From: Lachnospiraceae bacterium
GTDB lineage: Bacteria; Bacillota; Clostridia; Lachnospirales; Lachnospiraceae
Reading direction: 5' to 3'
Length of the DNA: 11,067 nt
NCBI GenBank assembly: GCA_014804185.1
Contig: JAAVAG010000053.1
Location: forward strand, 1 to 11,067
Shown here in pieces: positions 6,758-11,067 of this stretch. Position 1 is the first letter of the stretch. Each line of letters starts with the position of its first letter. A program made the translations under genes and the position numbers. The notes under the pieces were generated by a model. It did not search any database. It saw nothing but the letters and a program-made list of their open reading frames with translations, and was not told the origin of the DNA.

Positions 6758-7510
6758 ATGGAAGAGAAAAAAAGCTTTACGGGTCTGGTCATCGACGGAG
6801 TGACCGTGGAATGTGAGGGGAGCGATCTCAAAATCTCCGACGGAGAGGTGACGGTGGACGGCAAAGTGGTCAAAACAGGAATCGGGGCATCGGTGACCAT
6901 CATCGTTCGGGGGGATGCAAGGCATGTAGAGTGCACCGGCTCGGTGGAAGTGCAGGGAGACTGCAATGGCGCTGTCAACTGCGGAGGGGCCTGCACGGTG
7001 GGCGGCGATGTTAACGGATGCCTCAGCAGCGGGGATACCTGTACGGTGGGCGGAGATGTACACGGAAGTCTAAACTGCGGAGACACCTGCACGGTGGGCG
7101 GAGACATAAGCGGAGATTTTAACTGTGGAGACACCTGCACGGTAAACGGGGATGTGGGCGGAGACTTTAACGGTGGAGATACCTGTACGGTAAACGGGGA
7201 CGTGGACGGAGACTTTACCGGCGGAGATACCTGTGCGGTAAACGGGGACGTGGACGGAGACTTTACCGGCGGAGATACCTGTGCGGTGGACGGAGATGTG
7301 GGCGGAGATGTCACCTGCGGAGACAACTGCACGATAGACGGAGATGTGGACGGGGATATCACCTGCGGAGACAACTGCGCGATAGACGGAGACGTGGGCG
7401 GGGATATCACCTGCGGAGACAACTGTGCGATAGACGGAGATGTGAGCGGGGATATCACTTGCGGAGCAGGCTGCACAGTGAACGGAAATGCAGAGGAAGA
7501 CGAAGACTGA
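6758..7510 (+). CDS. 16-residue-repeat protein, predicted Cys-ladder beta-solenoid
   Basis: A 250-residue acidic protein with no signal peptide or membrane segment, so probably cytoplasmic. Residues 1-59 form a non-repetitive, beta-rich head (VIDGVTVECEG, DGEVTVDGK). Residues about 60-243 are 16-residue repeats in perfect register, typical unit GDTCTVNGDVDGDFTG. The first Cys recurs at 79, 95, 111, 127, 143, 159, 175, 191, 207, 223 and 239. A second Cys ends many units (75, 107, 123, 187, 203, 219, 235). The tail EEDED is acidic. Alternating small/hydrophobic residues with G-D turns suggest a parallel beta-helix, in the general style of bactofilin or polymer-forming repeats, though the period and the Cys content differ from bactofilin. 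The D-x-D-G-D segments resemble calcium-loop spacing, but I see no complete EF-hand or RTX motif. It is probably translated with the HTH-repeat gene upstream. Function unknown; self-assembly or metal binding are inferences. Confidence 0.8.
   Translation: MEEKKSFTGLVIDGVTVECEGSDLKISDGEVTVDGKVVKTGIGASVTIIVRGDARHVECTGSVEVQGDCNGAVNCGGACTVGGDVNGCLSSGDTCTVGGDVHGSLNCGDTCTVGGDISGDFNCGDTCTVNGDVGGDFNGGDTCTVNGDVDGDFTGGDTCAVNGDVDGDFTGGDTCAVDGDVGGDVTCGDNCTIDGDVDGDITCGDNCAIDGDVGGDITCGDNCAIDGDVSGDITCGAGCTVNGNAEEDED
6935..7486 (+). repeat. 48-bp coding tandem repeat array
   Basis: About 11.5 units of exactly 48 bp encode the 16-residue repeats without a single indel. Units 7188-7235 and 7236-7283 are identical, with the match running 4 bases further. 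The last units (about 7320-7470) are nearly identical to each other, and the first ones are most diverged. This pattern fits expansion by slippage or unequal exchange under selection for reading frame and register. Confidence 0.9.
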
Positions 7511-7518
7511 CAGGAATT

Positions 7519-7578
7519 AAACCGATATGGGCCGGTGATCTATGAAGAGGGCGGCTCATATCGGTTTCTGAATTTTTT
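7519..7578 (+). terminator. Rho-independent terminator of the HTH/repeat operon
   Basis: A 16-bp stem with one G-U pairs 7519-7534 (AAACCGATATGGGCCG) with 7552-7567, around a 17-nt loop. It is followed by CTGAATTTTTT. This is a strong stop between the two-gene unit and topA. Confidence 0.85.
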
Positions 7579-7588
7579 GTTAATTTTA

Positions 7589-7617
7589 TTGCCTTGTCCT
7601 TTTTTTTGGTGTATAGT
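7589..7617 (+). promoter_or_regulatory. putative sigma-A promoter of topA
   Basis: A -35-like TTGCCT (7589-7594) and a -10 TATAGT (7612-7617) are separated by 17 nt, downstream of the operon terminator. The predicted leader is about 100 nt before the topA ATG at 7727; I see no riboswitch-like structure in it. Confidence 0.55.
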
Positions 7618-7726
7618 GTTTCACGATTGATTGGATAGTCAGGTATCATCCGGCGGGGAAATACATAGAATAGGTTTCTGAGGGGACGCTGCTTATATCT
7701 GGCAAAAATAAGGATGAGGGAGAATC

Positions 7727-9823
7727 ATGGCAAAATACTTGGTAATAGTGGAATCACCGGCAAAGGTAAAGACGATCAAAAAATTTCTGGGGGCAAATTA
7801 TGAAGTCATGGCCAGCAACGGGCATGTGAGAGATCTGCCGAAGAGTCAGCTGGGGATCGACGTGGAGCATGATTTTGAACCGAAATATATCACCATCAGG
7901 GGGAAAGGCGATCTTCTGGCCAATCTGCGCAAAGAGGTCAAAAAGGCGGAGAAGATTTATCTGGCAACCGACCCGGACCGGGAGGGGGAAGCGATCTCGT
8001 GGCATCTTATGAACGCCCTGAAACTGGAGGGAAAAAAGGTGTACCGCATCGCTTTCAATGAGATTACGAAGAATGCGGTGAAAGAATCCCTGAAAAATGC
8101 CGGAGAGATCGATATGGATCTGGTAAATGCCCAGCAGGCTAGAAGATGTCTGGACAGAATGGTGGGATACAGGATCTCGCCGCTTTTGTGGGCAAAGGTA
8201 AAAAGAGGCCTGAGCGCCGGACGGGTGCAGTCCGTGGCGCTGCGTATTATCTGCGACAGGGAAGATGAGATCGGTGCGTTTATTCCGGAGGAATACTGGA
8301 CGCTGGAAGCCGCCTTTGATATACAGGGAGAGAAGAAACCGCTGACGGCCAGATATTACGGGACGGCGGAGGGAAAAGCGGAGATTCGTGACAGGCGCCA
8401 GCTGGACGGTATTGTGGCATCGCTTGCGGGGTGCGGCTTTGCGGTGACGGAGGTGAAAAAGGGGGAGCGGATCAAAAAAGCTCCGCTGCCCTTTACCACA
8501 TCCACGCTGCAGCAGGAGGCAAGCAAGGTTTTGAACTATTCTACCCAGAAGACCATGCGGCTGGCCCAGCAGTTGTATGAGGGCGTGGATATCAAGGGAC
8601 AGGGAACCATTGGTCTGATCACCTACCTGCGTACCGATTCCACGCGCGTGTCGGAAGAAGCGGAGCACATGGCAAAGGAATATATTGATAAATGCTATGG
8701 CGCTTCTTATGCGGCGGCCGCGGCCGGGGAAAAGAAAAAGGGACAGAAGATACAGGACGCTCATGAGGCCATCCGCCCCACCCATCTGGAACTGGATCCT
8801 GCGCAGATGAAAGCGCAGCTGCCTCGGGATCTGTTCCGTCTCTACCAACTGATCTGGCGCCGCTTTGTGGCCAGCCGTATGGCTCCGGCAAAATATGAGA
8901 CGACTTCCGTAAAGATAGGAGGGGGCGGGCAGATTTTTACGGTGTCTGCTTCCAAAGTGCTGTTCGACGGTTTCATGTGCGTCTACACACAGGATGAGGA
9001 AGGAGAGGAAGAGAGCGGAGGCGCACTGACAAACGCTCTGGACGAAAATTCCGTGCTCAGTCTCAGACAGCTTGAGCCGAAGCAGCATTTTACCCAGCCT
9101 CCCGCCCATTATACGGAGGCATCCCTCGTGCGTGCGCTGGAGGAACTGGGAATCGGACGTCCCAGTACGTATGCGCCTACGATCACCACGATACTGGCCA
9201 GACGGTATGTCGTAAAGGAGAACCGGAACCTGTATGTCACCGAATTGGGCGAGGTGGTGAACAAGATGATGAAAGAAGCCTTTCCGGTGATTGTGGACGT
9301 GAATTTTACGGCCAATATGGAGACGCTGCTGGACAGCGTGGAGGACGGAGAGGTGGAGTGGAAAAGTATCATCGCCAATTTTTATCCCGATCTGGATGAA
9401 GCGGTAAAAAATGCCCAGAGCCAGCTGGAGCAGGTGGAGATCGCGGATGAGGTGTCGGATGAGGCGTGTGAACTGTGCGGCCGACAGATGGTCATTAAGT
9501 ATGGACCTCACGGCAAGTTTCTGGCGTGTCCCGGTTTTCCCGAATGCAGGAACACCAAACCCTACTTTGAAAAGACAGGGGTGTCCTGCCCCAAATGCGG
9601 CAGGGAAATTGTCATCAAGAAAACAAAAAAGGGCAGGAAATATTATGGCTGCATCGGCAACCCGGAGTGTGATTTTATGGTGTGGCAGCGTCCTGTAAAA
9701 GAGAAATGTCCCCAGTGCGGCGGCGTTCTCCTGGAAAAAGGCAGTAAACTGATGTGCGCAAATGGGGATTGCGGTTACATCGGGGAAAAAGAAAAGACAA
9801 ATACAGAAAATTCTAAAAAATAG
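7727..9823 (+). CDS. topA: DNA topoisomerase I (type IA)
   Basis: A full-length 698-residue enzyme that relaxes negative supercoils by transient single-strand cleavage. The Toprim domain has VESPAK with Glu9 and the metal-binding DPDREGE at 82-88. SAGRVQS at 163-169 and the active-site stretch TYLRTDSTR, with catalytic Tyr300, are intact. GIGRPSTYAPTI (475-486) is the usual C-terminal core motif. Three four-Cys zinc fingers follow: C581/C584/C601/C607, C621/C624/C642/C648 and C661/C664/C677/C682, ending in a charged tail. Length and layout are normal for Firmicutes TopA. A GAGGGAGA-type ribosome site supports the ATG at 7727. No terminator was found before the codY promoter, so some read-through into codY is likely. 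Confidence 0.98.
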   Translation: MAKYLVIVESPAKVKTIKKFLGANYEVMASNGHVRDLPKSQLGIDVEHDFEPKYITIRGKGDLLANLRKEVKKAEKIYLATDPDREGEAISWHLMNALKLEGKKVYRIAFNEITKNAVKESLKNAGEIDMDLVNAQQARRCLDRMVGYRISPLLWAKVKRGLSAGRVQSVALRIICDREDEIGAFIPEEYWTLEAAFDIQGEKKPLTARYYGTAEGKAEIRDRRQLDGIVASLAGCGFAVTEVKKGERIKKAPLPFTTSTLQQEASKVLNYSTQKTMRLAQQLYEGVDIKGQGTIGLITYLRTDSTRVSEEAEHMAKEYIDKCYGASYAAAAAGEKKKGQKIQDAHEAIRPTHLELDPAQMKAQLPRDLFRLYQLIWRRFVASRMAPAKYETTSVKIGGGGQIFTVSASKVLFDGFMCVYTQDEEGEEESGGALTNALDENSVLSLRQLEPKQHFTQPPAHYTEASLVRALEELGIGRPSTYAPTITTILARRYVVKENRNLYVTELGEVVNKMMKEAFPVIVDVNFTANMETLLDSVEDGEVEWKSIIANFYPDLDEAVKNAQSQLEQVEIADEVSDEACELCGRQMVIKYGPHGKFLACPGFPECRNTKPYFEKTGVSCPKCGREIVIKKTKKGRKYYGCIGNPECDFMVWQRPVKEKCPQCGGVLLEKGSKLMCANGDCGYIGEKEKTNTENSKK

Positions 9824-9833
9824 AACAATTTAA

Positions 9834-9862
9834 TTGAAATTTTTCCGAAGATATGCTAGCAT
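9834..9862 (+). promoter_or_regulatory. codY promoter with an overlapping CodY-box-like sequence
   Basis: -35 TTGAAA (9834-9839), 17-nt spacer, -10 TAGCAT (9857-9862) preceded by the extended -10 TGC. Inside the spacer, 9839-9853 (ATTTTTCCGAAGATA) matches 11 of 15 positions of the published CodY box AATTTTCWGAAAATT by my count. A repressor bound there would block RNA polymerase, consistent with autoregulation as known for CodY in several Firmicutes. Confidence 0.6.
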
Positions 9863-9883
9863 ACTTTTAATTAACAGGCGTAT

Positions 9884-9888
9884 GGAGG
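9884..9888 (+). promoter_or_regulatory. ribosome binding site deciding the codY start
   Basis: GGAGG lies 9 nt before the ATG at 9898. An in-frame TTG at 9895 would add one residue, but the ATG is preferred by codon and by spacing. Confidence 0.7.
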
Positions 9889-9897
9889 AAACATTTG

Positions 9898-10692
9898 ATG
9901 AGTAGTGTACAGTTGTTGGACAAAACGAGAAAGATCGGAAAGTTACTGCATAATAACAATTCCAGCAAGGTGGTTTTTAACGACATCTGCAAGGTTATGA
10001 AAGAGATTATGAACTCCAATATCCTGGTGATCAGCCGGAAAGGAAAGGTGCTCGGCGTCGGAAAAGCGGAAAATATCGAGTCGCTGGACGAACTGATCGA
10101 CGAGAATGTGGGAGGATTCATAGATTCCATGCTCAATGAAAGGCTGCTGGGGATTCTCTCCACCAAGGAGAACGTCAATCTGGAGACGCTTGGCTTTGAA
10201 GGGGAAGGAAGCAGAGCGTTTCAGGCCATCATTACGCCCATCGAGATCGCGGGCGAGCGGCTTGGCACGCTGTTTATGTATAAGTGCAGCGAACCGTACG
10301 ATATCGATGACATTATTCTTTGTGAATACGGGACGACGGTAGTCGGACTGGAGATGCTCCGGGCTGTCAATGAGGAAAATGCGGAAGAGAGCCGCAAGCA
10401 GGCGGTAGTCAGATCCGCCATCAGCACGCTCTCCTTTTCCGAGATGGAGGCTATCACACATATTTTTGACGAATTGAACGGAATGGAAGGCATTCTGGTG
10501 GCCAGTAAGATTGCGGACCGGGTGGGAATCACGAGGTCGGTCATTGTAAATGCTCTGCGTAAGTTTGAGAGCGCAGGGGTGATAGAATCCCGCTCCTCCG
10601 GAATGAAAGGCACATATATCAAAGTGCTGAATGATTATGTCTTTGAAGAGATAGAAGAATTGAAAAGGCAGAATCAGCGGCCGAGGATGTAA
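9898..10692 (+). CDS. codY: GTP-sensing pleiotropic transcriptional repressor CodY
   Basis: A 264-residue global regulator that binds DNA when GTP and branched-chain amino acids are plentiful, and represses nutrient-scavenging and stationary-phase genes. Residues about 1-155 are the GAF-type sensor domain. A linker helix follows, then a winged helix-turn-helix at about 180-245. Its highly conserved core (ASKIADRVGITRSVIVNAL at 202-220, then SSGMKGTYIKVLN) is diagnostic of CodY. Length is normal (Bacillus homologues are about 259). It has its own promoter and a strong terminator, so it can be a single-gene unit, with possible read-through from topA. It sits directly upstream of flgB, as in Bacillus. 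Confidence 0.97.
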   Translation: MSSVQLLDKTRKIGKLLHNNNSSKVVFNDICKVMKEIMNSNILVISRKGKVLGVGKAENIESLDELIDENVGGFIDSMLNERLLGILSTKENVNLETLGFEGEGSRAFQAIITPIEIAGERLGTLFMYKCSEPYDIDDIILCEYGTTVVGLEMLRAVNEENAEESRKQAVVRSAISTLSFSEMEAITHIFDELNGMEGILVASKIADRVGITRSVIVNALRKFESAGVIESRSSGMKGTYIKVLNDYVFEEIEELKRQNQRPRM

Positions 10693-10699
10693 CGCATGC

Positions 10700-10733
10700 A
10701 AAGGATTTATGAAGGTATCATAAATCCTTTTTT
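10700..10733 (+). terminator. codY Rho-independent terminator
   Basis: A perfect 13-bp stem pairs AAAGGATTTATGA (10700-10712) with TCATAAATCCTTT (10718-10730) around a 5-nt loop, with the T run to 10733. It separates codY from the flagellar operon. A second, AT-rich inverted repeat GATTTTT/AAAAATC (10751-10768) follows, with no T tract. Confidence 0.9.
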
Positions 10734-10819
10734 GGAGAAACATAAAAACGGATTTTTAGCGAAAAATCGAACTGTTACTATTTGGCAGGCATTAACCGAC
10801 AGTTTTTTTAAGAAACATC

Positions 10820-10848
10820 TTGTGTTTTTTGTGTAATGTATTTATAAT
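10820..10848 (+). promoter_or_regulatory. sigma-A-type promoter of the flgB operon
   Basis: -35 TTGTGT (10820-10825), exact 17-nt spacer, consensus -10 TATAAT (10843-10848), about 48 nt before the flgB ATG. Immediately upstream, 10804-10818 is a weak CodY-box-like stretch (10 of 15 by my count, inflated by a T run). I see no sigma-28 promoter. Confidence 0.65.
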
Positions 10849-10895
10849 GTTAGGGTGCAAGTTCATTTTTAGAGGATACAGCAAGGAGGATTAAT

Positions 10896-11067
10896 ATGAT
10901 CAATACTAACGCATTCGATTATATTAACGTCCTGGACAGGGCGGCAGACGCTGCATGGATACGCCATGAAGCGATCTCAAACAACATCTCCAATGTGAGT
11001 ACTCCGGGTTATAAGCGACAGGATGTGGCTTTTGAATCCGAATTAAGGAAAGCACTTGGTTTTAACA
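10896..11067 (+). CDS. flgB: flagellar basal-body rod protein FlgB (3' partial)
   Basis: The first 57 residues are visible; the right edge cuts the gene. FlgB forms the proximal rod of the flagellar basal body in the periplasm-equivalent space and is exported by the flagellar type III system, so it lacks a signal peptide. The conserved N-terminal rod signature is clear: AISNNISNVSTPGYKRQDVAFESEL. AAGGAGG at 10883-10889 with 6-nt spacing sets the start. It is normally the first gene of a flgB-flgC-fliE-fliF operon. The promoter and the codY terminator just upstream support a new transcription unit beginning here. Confidence 0.93.
   Translation, partial: MINTNAFDYINVLDRAADAAWIRHEAISNNISNVSTPGYKRQDVAFESELRKALGFN

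Noticed and set aside
6676..7476. Ser/Pro-rich repetitive 266-codon frame on the - strand
   Set aside because: It is the mirror of the 48-bp repeats of the + strand gene. The + strand has the ribosome site, the terminator and sensible protein chemistry.
6935..7486. Regular repeats as a possible CRISPR array
   Set aside because: The 48-bp units are contiguous with no unique spacers and keep one open reading frame throughout.
6758..7510. Calling the 16-residue-repeat protein a bactofilin or an RTX/EF-hand protein
   Set aside because: The period and Cys content differ from bactofilin. The DxDGD-like stretches lack the full EF-hand loop or the GGxGxDx nonapeptide of RTX, so only a general beta-solenoid prediction is justified.
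7754..9511. 585-codon open frame on the - strand opposite topA
   Set aside because: It is antisense to a complete TopA with all motifs intact. The translation is low-complexity and has no domain.

Overview
The window reads as chromosomal DNA of a flagellated, low-to-mid GC Bacillota of class Clostridia, most likely a Lachnospiraceae member. The evidence is a PolC-type replicative polymerase, CodY, a type IA topoisomerase with three C-terminal zinc fingers, strong AGGAGG-type ribosome binding sites, and a codY-flgB junction. The family assignment is an inference from protein flavour and gene order, not from a database search. All supported genes lie on the + strand.

Layout. (1) 2-3811: the 3' part of polC, the replicative DNA polymerase III alpha subunit, cut off by the left edge. 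(2) 3868-5181: a secreted lipoprotein with an alpha/beta-hydrolase (polyhydroxybutyrate depolymerase/feruloyl esterase-like) domain, close behind polC with no terminator between. (3) 5191-5392: a tRNA-Glu(CTC) with its own sigma-A promoter and a nested-hairpin terminator. (4) 5438-5634: an AT-rich 45-residue small ORF with a near-perfect Shine-Dalgarno and a terminator-like hairpin. (5) 5635-5906: a GC-rich stretch without a convincing gene. (6) 5907-7578: a two-gene unit made of an XRE-type HTH protein fused to about six 28-residue 'LAPFL' helical repeats, followed 29 nt later by a 250-residue protein of about eleven perfect-register 16-residue Cys/Gly/Asp repeats, closed by a 16-bp-stem terminator. 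(7) 7589-9823: topA with its own promoter. (8) 9834-10733: codY with an extended -10 promoter, a CodY-box-like palindrome inside that promoter, and a strong terminator. (9) 10820-11067: a promoter with a consensus -10 and the 5' end of flgB, the start of a flagellar rod/basal-body operon.

How they relate. polC, topA, codY, the tRNA and flgB are core genes. The topA...codY-flgB order matches the Bacillus arrangement, but the genes that sit between topA and codY there (trmFO, xerC/codV, hslV, hslU) are absent. CodY is a GTP/branched-chain-amino-acid sensor that typically controls metabolism and, in some Firmicutes, motility, so its position beside flgB may be functional. The accessory part of the window is 5438-7510. 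The HTH-LAPFL/16-residue-repeat gene pair is the best candidate for an undescribed system: a DNA-binding head on a helical-repeat scaffold, paired with a predicted cytoplasmic beta-solenoid carrying a ladder of stacked cysteines and acidic residues.
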